A DNA stretch of 26,041 bases from a virus: positions 1 through 26,041 of IMG/VR virus record IMGVR_UViG_3300025098_000248. One strand, written 5' to 3'. Below, in pieces: positions 1-8,816 of the stretch. A program made the translations under genes and the position numbers. How positions within the stretch are numbered: position 1 is the first letter of the stretch; each line of letters starts with the position of its first letter. The notes beneath the pieces were generated by a model. That model ran no database searches. It saw nothing but the letters and a program-made list of their open reading frames with translations, and was not told the origin of the DNA.

Positions 1-264
1 ATAGCGCAAGGTTTGCTTTTCGAGCAAAACGACGCAGCAACACGTAATCGATTTATAGCACAAACATCAGCAGTTTTGGCTGACGTTAGAGTTAAACAAG
101 GAATTGAAGATTTCCGCGTAGTTATGGATGAAACAAACAATTCAGCAGAAGATGTAGATAACAATAGACTTAATGGTCGTATTATTGTTGTGCCGACAAG
201 AGCTGTTGAATTTATTGCAATGGACTTCATTATTACTAATAGCGGTGTGGAATTCCCATCTTAA
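1..264 (+). CDS. Tail sheath protein, C-terminal fragment (copy 1, canonical)
   Basis: This is the last 87 residues of a gene whose start lies before the window; the frame is open from base 1 to the TAA at 262-264. The visible part is the conserved C-terminal domain of the T4 gp18 tail-sheath family. It has LLFEQND near the start, the hallmark DETNN motif, and VPTRAVEFIAMDF near the end. In sheath proteins this domain packs against the tail tube and supplies strands exchanged between neighbouring subunits in the contractile lattice. DETNN is intact here but lost in the two downstream paralogs, so this copy is probably the main sheath protein. The next gene follows after 48 bases with its own ribosome binding site. 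Arginine codons include several CGN, as in the tube gene, which suggests high expression. Family assignment is secure; full length is unknown. Confidence 0.88.
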   Translation: MAQGLLFEQNDAATRNRFIAQTSAVLADVRVKQGIEDFRVVMDETNNSAEDVDNNRLNGRIIVVPTRAVEFIAMDFIITNSGVEFPS

Positions 265-312
265 GAATAGTTATTAATAAATTAAAAGAAATTTAATAGG
301 AGTAAATATAAT

Positions 313-3300
313 ATGGCTGGACAAGGCTCAGCGCGAGTTACATTGCGCGAAATAGACTTATCACAAGTAAGAAACCCACAGCAATCGCCTCAAGGTGTTC
401 CAGCTGCTGTTGTTGGTACCGCGAGAAAAGGTCCAGCCTTTGTCCCGCGAACATTTGCCAATATGCAGCAGTTTAACGAAGTCTTTGGTAGCATGCTAGA
501 AGTTGGAAAAGATTCAAATTCAAATCTTCCTGGCCCTCTCGCACTTAATGAATGGATGAAATCTGCACAAGCAGGAACATTTCTTCGTGTTCTAGGTGTT
601 GGTGATGGAACCAAAGCTATTACAGGAACAGATGATGCTTCTTTAGGAAAAGTTCCAGAATCTGGCTTTGTTGTTGGACAAGAATTAGTTCAAGCAAGAA
701 GCGGAAGTAATAGTGCAGGTAAAGTATCACAAAATCCACATGCTACTATAACAAATAGATCTAACGCATCAGCTGCAGCAAAAACTCATTTCTTAGGTTG
801 TTTTATGAAAGATGCTTCAGGTAGTTCTTTTCTACAAGATGCTGGTATTCAAACAGATCTAACTAGAGGTCTCTTAAAACTAAACTTTACAGGTATTCCT
901 ACAAATGGCACTACTCTTACTTTGATTGGAAGAGCAGCTGATTCTACTCAGAAAACTTTTGTTATTACAATTAACACAGCGGATGATCTCGTTGTACACG
1001 GTGACGGTACAATAGCATTGGGTGCACAAGACAATGATGGAGCTAACTTAGAAGCACGTCTAGTAAATGCATTACAAGGTAAAATAGCTGATGGAACTGG
1101 ACATAACTTTGACAACGCTGCACATAATCCTAATTTTTATTTTGAAACATCTCTAGTAGCAGGTGTTATAGAAGTAAGACAAAGAGAAGATGGAGTTTCT
1201 TCTAATACAGTAGCAACATCAACACTAACAGCAGCTACCGATGTTCTTACAATAGATAACGGAACTACAACTATAAAAAATAGTTTAACATCTCAAACTG
1301 TAACGTCAACACTTTCAGGAGCAACTAATTCTTCTTCTGTAGTCACAGTATCAGCTGTACCACAAGCAGATGGATTATGTAGTTTTTCAATAACAGATTC
1401 ACTAGGTATAGAAAAGCATATTAGATTAACTTTAGGAAATGATGATGGAATAACTGTAGATGGTGCATCTCAAGTAAATGGAAAAACTATTGATTTTTAT
1501 ATAGGCGTATTTACTATTCAAAATGATTTTCCTGCTATTGCTGATAAAATTGCTGCTCAGTTGCAGACAAAAGTTGCTGATAATACTTTTACAGGACTTA
1601 CTTTTACAGGTAATAACGATGGAACTTTTAGTATAGCAAACAGTTTAGAAGGTCAAGTTAACTTATTTAATGAAATTCAAGATACAGATAGTGCTATAGC
1701 AGAAACAACAGAAGTTTTAGGCAGTAATGGCTCGCTTTCTACGGTAACATTAACTTTAACGGGTCAACCTGATGTTGATAATGAATTTATTTTAAATACA
1801 GTAGAAGAGACTACTAATGTAGTAACAGATAAAACTTTTATATTTGTAGCAGAAAATGCTCAACCAGGTTCAGTAAATGGTACTGAATCTAATAGTAAAG
1901 TTCAAATTGAGTTAAATGCTAATCTTGATATTCTTTTAGCAAGAATACAAAGTGCAATTGAAGTTAGTGATGTAAAAGACAAATATACAGTTTTAGTAAA
2001 TGCAGCTGATAATACTGTAGAAATTAAAAGAACACAAGCACAAGGTTTTGTTCAAGATAGAGACTTTGTTTTTAAATTAAACAGTAATGTATCTGTTACA
2101 GGAACTGAAAATAAGACCGGTAGATTTGGGCCTCAAACAATTTCTTTTGCAGGCGGCGGTGGAGGTGCTTCACCAATTATTCGTGGTGTTTTAATGATGC
2201 CACAAGGTGTTAAACCTTCTATGCAAGTTAATAACTCTCTAGCAACTTTTAGTAAGTCTACTTCTGATACAAATCTTAGAAATTTAGAGATTCATGGAAA
2301 AACTTTTGGCAGCAATGACGCTAATAACCTTGCAGGTTATCTTGTAGGAGAAGTTGATTCTTCGCAGTCTTTTGATTTACTTCTAAATGGATTTACTAAT
2401 TTAGAAGAATCATCTGTTATTAAATGCTCTTTTGATCCAGATGATGATTCATATTTTGCAAAAGTTTTAAATACAGATCCTACAAAGATTGAAGAAAAAG
2501 GTCACTACTTGTATGCACATTGGGATATTGATTCTAATGTAGCAGTACCATCAAGTGATAATTTACTACATGCAGGAAGTTTACTTTCATCTGGCAACTA
2601 TGCTAATATGATTGGCTTTGTAATGGCAGGAGCTGGAGATGGTGCTGCAGATTTGCCTGACTATGATAGCTTTGAGCAAAGATTCCAAACTGCAAAGACT
2701 CCGTGGATTGTATCTCAATTTACAAGTGTAAGTTCTAATACAGTAGCAAGACCAGCAACAGCAGCTGCAGGTGGTGCTAAAAAGCTATTTAGACTTTATT
2801 CATTAGATGATGGTGAAGTTGGTAATACGCAATTTAGATTGTTAATTAGTGACTTAAGATATAATGGTGCTAATGATTACGGTACGTTTACTCTTTCTTT
2901 AGAGAAGTTTGACTCTGATCCTGTTAGAGGAGAGATTTTAATTTCTTGGAAGAAGGCTGACCTTAATCCTAACAGTCCTAACTTTATTGGACGTTTAATT
3001 GGTGATGAGCATACATATTATGACTTTGATTTAGATTCTGATAAGCAAAGACTCAAGACTAAAGGTTCTTATGCGCTTAAGAACAGCTATGTAAGAATCG
3101 AGCTTTCTGACGAAGTTAAACAAGGACTTATTCCTGTTGATTCTTTGCCAGCTGGTTTCCAAGGACATTCTCATCTAAGAACTTCTGGTATTACTGGTAA
3201 CTTTGTAGAACAGTCTGATTTAAACGAAAAGAGAGTATTTACAGATAGCAGTAATAGTGCACTAACAACTTTAAATAGTGCGCAAGCTTTACCTTTAGAC

Positions 3301-4686
3301 TATGTAAAGAGCATTAGTAGATTAATTGCAACATCAACTGAAGAAGCTGATTCAGATTTGGCTTGGGGTGTTAAGTTATCTGTAAGAGAAAACAAAGATT
3401 CTGATAAAAAAGAATTGGTTGAGCAAGTCTTTAATCATTCTGTTAAATCGTGGACTAAGTTCTTCCCAGAGCTAGGACAGAGTCATGCATTTGAAACTGA
3501 TGGTAATGAAGCGGATAAATTCCAAAACTCTTTCTTCTCTCTTGAAAACATTGAACTAGGAAATGCTTCATCTACTGCAGTTTGGAATGGTTCTAAATAT
3601 GTTAGAAAACCTGCTGCAGCATCAAATAGATTTGTAACAATTTCTCAAGATGCTAAGGGTGGAAACGTTAAGTACTTAAAGTTCCGTTGTTTATTCCAAG
3701 GTGGATTTGATGGTGTCAATATTTTTGATCAAGAAAAGGCAGAGCTAACAAGTGTAGCATCTGTACGTGAAGGTCAAGATGAGGCAGGAACAAAGAAGTT
3801 TACTGGTCCGACAGTCATGGCATATCGAAGAGCAGTTGATGTTTTGGCAGATAAGTCTGCTGCAGAATTCCAACTACTTTCAGTTCCAGGGCAAAGAGCT
3901 TCACAAGTTACTGATTATGCAATTGATGCATGTGAAGATCGATTTGATGCTTTATTAGTAATGGATGTTATAGAGAAAACAGCAGAAACACATCATGTCG
4001 AATCATCTAGCGAAAAACCTCATGTTAGAAATACAATTTCTTCTTTTGAAGGTCGTTCATTGGATACATCATTTGCTGCAGCTTACTTCCCTGATGTTGT
4101 AATTAGAAGACCTTCGGATAGTGCACCGGTTATTATGCCACCTTCAGTTGGTATGATGGGTGTAATGAGTCGAAACGATTCAATTGCTGATCCATGGTTT
4201 GCTCCTGCTGGTTTAAGTCGTGGTCGTTTAGGTGCAATTGATGCGAAAGTTCAAATGAATCGTGATCTTTTAGATGAGCTATATGATGCAGATATTAATC
4301 CAATTTATGTTCCAGCTGGACGTAGTGGAGAGGTTTATGCATTTGGTCAAAAGACTTTATTACAAGATGCATCTGCTTTGGATCGTATTAACGTAAGACG
4401 TTTATTAATTGACATTCGTCGTAAAGTTAAAAAAGTTGGAGAAGAGCTTTTATTTGAGCCGAATAGAGCATCAACACTCACTAAATTCTCTGCACTGGTT
4501 GAGCCTATTATGGCAAACGTGCAACAAAGAAGAGGTGTTGAAAGATATAAGGTTCAAATCGATACAACAACAACTACTCAAAACGACGTCGAAAACAATA
4601 CCATTCGTGGTAAGATTTACTTGCAACCTACAAAGAGCGTAGAATTTATTTCTTTAGACTTTGTTGTGGCAAATAACATACAATAA
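313..4686 (+). CDS. Giant tail sheath-family protein (copy 2) with large modular insert
   Basis: A 1457-aa protein, about twice the length of T4 gp18 (659 aa). Residues 1-105 match the sheath N-terminus, with GVPAAVVGTARKGPAFVP and then FLRVLGVG. Residues about 775-910 and 1125-1457 are further sheath regions: TAKTPWIV, LDDGEVGNTQFR, GGFDGVNIFD, and the C-terminal domain with LLFEPN and KSVEFISLDF. In between, residues about 186-612 form a Thr/Ser/Asn-rich insert of what look like three related beta modules, ending at a five-Gly hinge (614-618). The last 76 alignable residues share 31 identities with copy 1 (hand count, no gaps), but DETNN has become a Thr run. The start ATG at 313 follows TAGGAG. 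The protein probably joins or decorates the sheath around the tube; whether it replaces, mixes with or caps copy 1 cannot be told. Family is sure, exact role is not. Confidence 0.85.
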   Translation: MAGQGSARVTLREIDLSQVRNPQQSPQGVPAAVVGTARKGPAFVPRTFANMQQFNEVFGSMLEVGKDSNSNLPGPLALNEWMKSAQAGTFLRVLGVGDGTKAITGTDDASLGKVPESGFVVGQELVQARSGSNSAGKVSQNPHATITNRSNASAAAKTHFLGCFMKDASGSSFLQDAGIQTDLTRGLLKLNFTGIPTNGTTLTLIGRAADSTQKTFVITINTADDLVVHGDGTIALGAQDNDGANLEARLVNALQGKIADGTGHNFDNAAHNPNFYFETSLVAGVIEVRQREDGVSSNTVATSTLTAATDVLTIDNGTTTIKNSLTSQTVTSTLSGATNSSSVVTVSAVPQADGLCSFSITDSLGIEKHIRLTLGNDDGITVDGASQVNGKTIDFYIGVFTIQNDFPAIADKIAAQLQTKVADNTFTGLTFTGNNDGTFSIANSLEGQVNLFNEIQDTDSAIAETTEVLGSNGSLSTVTLTLTGQPDVDNEFILNTVEETTNVVTDKTFIFVAENAQPGSVNGTESNSKVQIELNANLDILLARIQSAIEVSDVKDKYTVLVNAADNTVEIKRTQAQGFVQDRDFVFKLNSNVSVTGTENKTGRFGPQTISFAGGGGGASPIIRGVLMMPQGVKPSMQVNNSLATFSKSTSDTNLRNLEIHGKTFGSNDANNLAGYLVGEVDSSQSFDLLLNGFTNLEESSVIKCSFDPDDDSYFAKVLNTDPTKIEEKGHYLYAHWDIDSNVAVPSSDNLLHAGSLLSSGNYANMIGFVMAGAGDGAADLPDYDSFEQRFQTAKTPWIVSQFTSVSSNTVARPATAAAGGAKKLFRLYSLDDGEVGNTQFRLLISDLRYNGANDYGTFTLSLEKFDSDPVRGEILISWKKADLNPNSPNFIGRLIGDEHTYYDFDLDSDKQRLKTKGSYALKNSYVRIELSDEVKQGLIPVDSLPAGFQGHSHLRTSGITGNFVEQSDLNEKRVFTDSSNSALTTLNSAQALPLDYVKSISRLIATSTEEADSDLAWGVKLSVRENKDSDKKELVEQVFNHSVKSWTKFFPELGQSHAFETDGNEADKFQNSFFSLENIELGNASSTAVWNGSKYVRKPAAASNRFVTISQDAKGGNVKYLKFRCLFQGGFDGVNIFDQEKAELTSVASVREGQDEAGTKKFTGPTVMAYRRAVDVLADKSAAEFQLLSVPGQRASQVTDYAIDACEDRFDALLVMDVIEKTAETHHVESSSEKPHVRNTISSFEGRSLDTSFAAAYFPDVVIRRPSDSAPVIMPPSVGMMGVMSRNDSIADPWFAPAGLSRGRLGAIDAKVQMNRDLLDELYDADINPIYVPAGRSGEVYAFGQKTLLQDASALDRINVRRLLIDIRRKVKKVGEELLFEPNRASTLTKFSALVEPIMANVQQRRGVERYKVQIDTTTTTQNDVENNTIRGKIYLQPTKSVEFISLDFVVANNIQ
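868..2148 (+). other. Three repeat-like beta modules inserted in sheath copy 2
   Basis: Residues about 186-325, 340-475 and 476-612 of the giant sheath protein share one pattern. Each has a beta-rich TLTL/SFSI-type opening, an aliphatic-aromatic strand, a helix-like segment with an A/L-rich core (for example ADKIAAQLQTKV), and a closing strand before an N/D-G turn. This resembles small beta modules repeated in structural proteins of many large phages. The insert lacks recognisable sheath motifs, and the third sheath paralog has no counterpart. A glycine run at 2152-2166 marks its downstream edge. Arginines here are mostly AGA, unlike the CGT-rich C-terminal sheath domain. Boundaries are by eye, and repeat homology is a pattern judgement rather than an alignment score. 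Confidence 0.5.
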
Positions 4687-4731
4687 GAATTTTAATGATA
4701 TATATAAACAAAGAATTTAGGAGTTTTAAAA

Positions 4732-5220
4732 ATGGCTGAGACACTATCAGTAACGGAGATGATACCTAATAAGTTTGAACCAAAGAGAAAAAATCGTTGG
4801 GTCTTTGCTATTGAGGGTATCGATGCTTTTCTTATGAAGACCGCAAGTCGTCCTTCATATTCTACAAACGAGACACAAGTACCTTTTATTAACAGCACAC
4901 GTTATCTTGCTGGTAAGACAACTTTTGAGACTATGTCTGTAACATTACATGATCCAATTGCACCTTCAGGTTCACAACAAGTTATGGAGTGGATCCGGAC
5001 ACATTATGAATCTGTAAGTGGTCGTGCTGGATACGCAGATTTCTACAAAAGAGATTGCCAGCTTAAATTATTAGATCCTGTTGGAACTGTTGTTGAGTTA
5101 TGGGACATTAAAGGTGCTTTCTTAACAAGTGCAAACTTTGGTGATCTTTCTTATGACGGTGATGACATGACTGAGATTTCTCTAACTATTCGTTTTGATA
5201 ACTGCGTATTACAATACTAA
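4732..5220 (+). CDS. Tail tube protein (T4 gp19-like)
   Basis: A 162-aa protein, the usual size for the T4 gp19 tail-tube family (T4: 163 aa). Family landmarks are the N-terminal NRWVFAIEGIDAFLMKTASRP, the strand around TTFETMSVTLHDP, the helix QQVMEWIRTHYE, and the C-terminal LWDIKGAFLTSANFGDLSY followed by TEISLTIRFD. The protein would stack as hexameric rings to form the inner tube through which DNA passes. AGGAG lies upstream of the ATG. The gene sits immediately after the two sheath genes, as in T4 (18-19), and is followed by a strong terminator, so it closes the sheath/tube operon. Arginine codons are mostly CGN (6 of 8), unlike the AGA-dominated genes downstream, in keeping with a very abundant product. 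Confidence in the family is high. Confidence 0.93.
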   Translation: MAETLSVTEMIPNKFEPKRKNRWVFAIEGIDAFLMKTASRPSYSTNETQVPFINSTRYLAGKTTFETMSVTLHDPIAPSGSQQVMEWIRTHYESVSGRAGYADFYKRDCQLKLLDPVGTVVELWDIKGAFLTSANFGDLSYDGDDMTEISLTIRFDNCVLQY

Positions 5221-5256
5221 GATCAGTTTCATAACTAAGAAACGTTGCTCATAATA

Positions 5257-5290
5257 AAGAGCATTCTGTTTATTCAGGGTGCTCTTTTTT
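5257..5290 (+). terminator. Intrinsic terminator after the sheath/tube operon
   Basis: AAGAGCA (5257-5263) pairs with TGCTCTT (5280-5286), and a short inner CTG/CAG stem extends the hairpin. It is followed directly by a T run to 5290. It begins 36 bases after the tube stop codon. A second TGCTC (5246-5250) just upstream can also pair with GAGCA (5259-5263), giving a competing hairpin. Confidence 0.82.
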
Positions 5291-5308
5291 GCTGTCTGTA
5301 AAAAGATT

Positions 5309-5337
5309 TTAACTTGCATGTATATTTTATCAATAAT
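5309..5337 (+). promoter_or_regulatory. Possible sigma70-type promoter for the second tail operon
   Basis: TTAACT (5309-5314), a 17-base spacer and AATAAT (5332-5337) match the -35/-10 consensus at 4/6 and 5/6. The position is sensible: between the terminator and the third sheath-family gene, in a 190-base gap that otherwise holds nothing recognisable. The sequence is very AT-rich, so chance matches are common. Large phages can also use their own polymerases or sigma factors. Confidence 0.3.
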
Positions 5338-5410
5338 TAATAGTTATCAAAAACAACAAAATTCTGGTAACTCATAATTAATTACGTATTTAAACGATTG
5401 CAGGAATAAA

Positions 5411-8400
5411 ATGCTAGACACAAATTTTATCGATATAAGTCTTGGGAACGCAAAAGAAGATGACTCACAAGTTGTTGAACAAAGCTTGATTGCAACAACA
5501 GCAAACATTATAGGCACAGCTTATAAAGGTCCTGCTTTTGTTCCACAAAAAATATTTGCCGGTCAAACTATAGGTGATGCCCAAGTCTATAATACATTAG
5601 AAAACACACTAGGCACAGCAAGACAGAATCAATATGCTCACCTTTTCGACAACTATACTTGTCATGCTGATAGTATGGCTTATGATGCTGCTTCTTTATG
5701 GTTGAACAATGGAGGCATTTATTCTTCTTTTACAAGAGTCTTAGGCATAGGCACAGGTACTATAGATTCAAATACGGGCAAAATGTCAGGCAGTGGCTTT
5801 AATGCTGCAAATGATATTTCTAGCGGCACTCTTACACATCAAAGAGGTCCTAATCTAAATGCTGTTGCAAACGGCAAGCCTGGAAACGTTACGTTTTTAC
5901 TGAAAACTTTTGAAGAAAAAGATCTTTTAACATTTGACTACATAGATGAATTAGGAATAGATACATCAGGTAATAAGAAGCCTCATTTTATAACAGACGT
6001 TGTGTTATTTGCAAGCGGAGTTCTTCCAAGTCTAACAACTGGGTCAGTAGGGAACATTACATACTCTACAGGCTCTTCTGATTACGACACTCAGGTAAAA
6101 TCAATAGCATCAATTAGCAGTAACAATAATAACATTTTAATGTTAGGTCATAATCCTTATATTGAAAATTCAGGTTCATCAAATTTTCTAAAAACAAAAG
6201 TCTCACCCTATATAAAAGATTCTTTTGGAAATTCTAGCAATCAAATTTTAAAGCAAACAAATTACTTAGATAATAATATCAACTATTTCGCAGATAAGTT
6301 TTTAAATAGAGGACATTTAAATTACGCATCTTTTTCTTTCGCAGGTATGAGTAAAGAAGTTAAAGCAAGTCATGACTGCAAGATTTTAACAACAAAGCCT
6401 TTTAGCGAAATAAGTAACAATACAAACTTACCTGATTTTAATTCTTTTGAGAGTGAATTTACAACAGCAAAAACTCCATGGATAACAGCACAACCTTTTA
6501 ATAGAGAAGGGATTGCAAACAATAGAACAAACATACACGAAAAAGTACAGAATTTGTTCCGTTTTTGGTCTTTAGACGATGGTGAAATAGGTAATAGATT
6601 TAGAATAAAAATCAATCCTAAGCTAAGAGGCGATACTTCTGTAACAAGAAATGCATCTCCAGATGAGTATGCAACCTTTGATATTTATGTTTTCGAATAT
6701 GATCCAAGAATTAATAGTTTTGAGCAGCTTGAGTACTATGAAAACGTTAATTTAGATCCTGAAAGTAAAGATTATATTGGACGTCAAATTGGAACAGTCT
6801 ATAGCTATTATGACTTTACTTCCAAAAAAGTTATAGAAAAAGGATTATACGAAAACAAAAGTAAAGTTTTAAGAGTAGAAATAGATAATGTAATAGAATA
6901 TAAAGTCATTCAAAATCAACATGAATATATACCTTCAGGTTTTAGATCTTACCCACATATAAGTCTGAAAAAGGAATGCTTTTCTGGTTGGTATGATGAA
7001 AGTGAAACATTGTTTGATATAAACGGTGTATATCATTTGCCTCCAATGTTTGCTTTAAATTATTATACTGATACAGTCTTAGGCGAAGAAAGCAACGTTA
7101 ATAACAATTGGGGTGTTATATTTACACAACCTGTAATAAATTCAAACAAACAAACTAGATATGTTGATTCTAATGATGGGAATGAAACAAATTTAATTTC
7201 ACCTCATTTTTACTATACAAAGTATTTCTTAAATGGCTTATCTAATATTCAAAAAGACGTATGGGTAGAACAAGACAATTATCTTAACTCTTTTTTCCAT
7301 TTAGAAAAAATAAGAATTAAAACAGATGATGCTGGTAATTTTACTTTAACATATAATGAGTCTAATGCAATGCAGACATTTTACAAACATTCAGGTGCTA
7401 CACTTGCTAATAATTATGAATATTTAAATTTGAATGACAACAAAGTTTGGAAAGTAAACAATAGAGAAATAATAGCTAAATTGAAAAATAAACTTTCTTT
7501 TGATTTCTTTACATATGGTGGGTTTGATGGTGTAGACATAAGAGATTCAGACAAAAGATTTTTAAGAAATGACGCAGTTATAAGAGAGTTAAATGATGCA
7601 AATGAAACGAAGAGTACATATACTTCTTATGACAAAGCAATAGATATTGCAATGGACGAGGCAAATTGTGCTGGAGACATATTTTTAATGCCTGGGATTA
7701 AAGAAATTCCTTTAATAGATAAAGTCTTGAAGAAATGTGAAGAAGATAGAAGACATTTCTTTATTGCAGATATTGGCGGTGCTTCTTCTAACAGAGTAGT
7801 TTCTTTTGATAAAATTGAAATTGATAACAGTGGGGTTGTTTCTGCAGGTGATGCTGTTAAAAAATCAAGAGGGATTATGGGAAATTTCTTTTTTGTTAGT
7901 AATATTTTAAGTAGCTATGATTTAAACAAAAAAGAATTAGAAGACATAGATCAAAGATTTAGCTTAGGAACTAATTCAATAACAGGACAAGAGTTTTACA
8001 AATATTCAGATGTTTTAAAAAAGCAGCACGATTATGCAGTATCTACATGGAAAGGTTTAGACTTGAGAAGTAGATATATAATGCCTACTTTTGGAGACTT
8101 AATAGCTTCAAATGCTGATACTGATTTTCAAAAACAGGTAACTTCTGATAGTTTTGTTTTAGGGAAACTTGCTCAAGTAATTAGTCCTAGACAGAGTTTA
8201 TCACTTATAGATGCTTATCCTCAAATGTCAAGTGATTTAGGAGAAATAAATTATAATTTAATAAATGAAGAAGATTTATTAGAGAACAATTTAAACTTTG
8301 ATATACTTGCTAAAGATTTGAGAAATGCTGCAGTAAATATTTTATATAAGCCTAGGGACGGAAATATAAAATTATTATCAGAGAGTACATCTTACGAAAA

Positions 8401-8803
8401 CAGAAAATCAATATTTCAATTGCAGAGTATAGTAAGAACTTTACAAGAAATTAAAAAAAGACTGAGAATAGATATTTTTACTAATGACAGTTTAGTAAAT
8501 GGAGGAATATTGTTTTCTCAAAATGCTAGTTTTCAAAACATATATGCAAGATTAAAAATTCAGATAGACAATTTAATGCAGAGTTTTTTAGATGCAGGAT
8601 ATATACAAGATTATAGAGTAATGATTCCTGAAAGTACAGATCCTAAAACTGTATTAGATATGCAGAATTATATTATAAGAGGTCATATTGTTTTACAATT
8701 TGGTGACTCTGATATAATAAATTTATCGATCGACGAAGTGTTGAGCAACTTAAGTTTGTTGTCAGACACGAACCAGGATAGTGTATTAGTATTAAACGTT
8801 TAA
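5411..8803 (+). CDS. Divergent tail sheath-family protein (copy 3)
   Basis: A 1130-aa protein recognisable as a sheath paralog by motifs shared with copy 2. These are GTAYKGPAFVP (35-45), FTRVLGIGTG (107-116), TAKTPWITAQ (352-361), SLDDGEIGNRFR (387-398), DYIGRQIGTVYSYYDF (454-469) and GGFDGVDI (703-710). The C-terminus (about 1040-1110) still follows the sheath layout (ARLKIQIDN, DYRVMIPEST, IRGHIVLQF), but DETNN and the strong VEFI/DF ending are lost. It lacks the large modular insert of copy 2, having only about 230 residues between the N-terminal motif and the TAKTPW region. AGGAA precedes the ATG. Arginine codons are mostly AGA, suggesting lower expression than copies 1 and 2. It could be a minor sheath component, a first or last sheath ring, or a baseplate-contacting variant. 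Family is fairly sure, role unknown. Confidence 0.75.
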   Translation: MLDTNFIDISLGNAKEDDSQVVEQSLIATTANIIGTAYKGPAFVPQKIFAGQTIGDAQVYNTLENTLGTARQNQYAHLFDNYTCHADSMAYDAASLWLNNGGIYSSFTRVLGIGTGTIDSNTGKMSGSGFNAANDISSGTLTHQRGPNLNAVANGKPGNVTFLLKTFEEKDLLTFDYIDELGIDTSGNKKPHFITDVVLFASGVLPSLTTGSVGNITYSTGSSDYDTQVKSIASISSNNNNILMLGHNPYIENSGSSNFLKTKVSPYIKDSFGNSSNQILKQTNYLDNNINYFADKFLNRGHLNYASFSFAGMSKEVKASHDCKILTTKPFSEISNNTNLPDFNSFESEFTTAKTPWITAQPFNREGIANNRTNIHEKVQNLFRFWSLDDGEIGNRFRIKINPKLRGDTSVTRNASPDEYATFDIYVFEYDPRINSFEQLEYYENVNLDPESKDYIGRQIGTVYSYYDFTSKKVIEKGLYENKSKVLRVEIDNVIEYKVIQNQHEYIPSGFRSYPHISLKKECFSGWYDESETLFDINGVYHLPPMFALNYYTDTVLGEESNVNNNWGVIFTQPVINSNKQTRYVDSNDGNETNLISPHFYYTKYFLNGLSNIQKDVWVEQDNYLNSFFHLEKIRIKTDDAGNFTLTYNESNAMQTFYKHSGATLANNYEYLNLNDNKVWKVNNREIIAKLKNKLSFDFFTYGGFDGVDIRDSDKRFLRNDAVIRELNDANETKSTYTSYDKAIDIAMDEANCAGDIFLMPGIKEIPLIDKVLKKCEEDRRHFFIADIGGASSNRVVSFDKIEIDNSGVVSAGDAVKKSRGIMGNFFFVSNILSSYDLNKKELEDIDQRFSLGTNSITGQEFYKYSDVLKKQHDYAVSTWKGLDLRSRYIMPTFGDLIASNADTDFQKQVTSDSFVLGKLAQVISPRQSLSLIDAYPQMSSDLGEINYNLINEEDLLENNLNFDILAKDLRNAAVNILYKPRDGNIKLLSESTSYENRKSIFQLQSIVRTLQEIKKRLRIDIFTNDSLVNGGILFSQNASFQNIYARLKIQIDNLMQSFLDAGYIQDYRVMIPESTDPKTVLDMQNYIIRGHIVLQFGDSDIINLSIDEVLSNLSLLSDTNQDSVLVLNV

Positions 8804-8816
8804 GGAGAAATAATTA

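Noticed and set aside
3767-4642. Plus-strand ORFs inside the giant sheath gene (3767-3958, 4409-4642)
   Set aside because: Shadow frames over the conserved sheath C-terminal domain, with no start signals of their own.
1-4686. Copies 1 and 2 of the sheath as one gene broken by a stop
   Set aside because: Copy 2 has its own ribosome binding site and a complete sheath N-terminus, and both copies have complete C-terminal domains, so these are separate genes.
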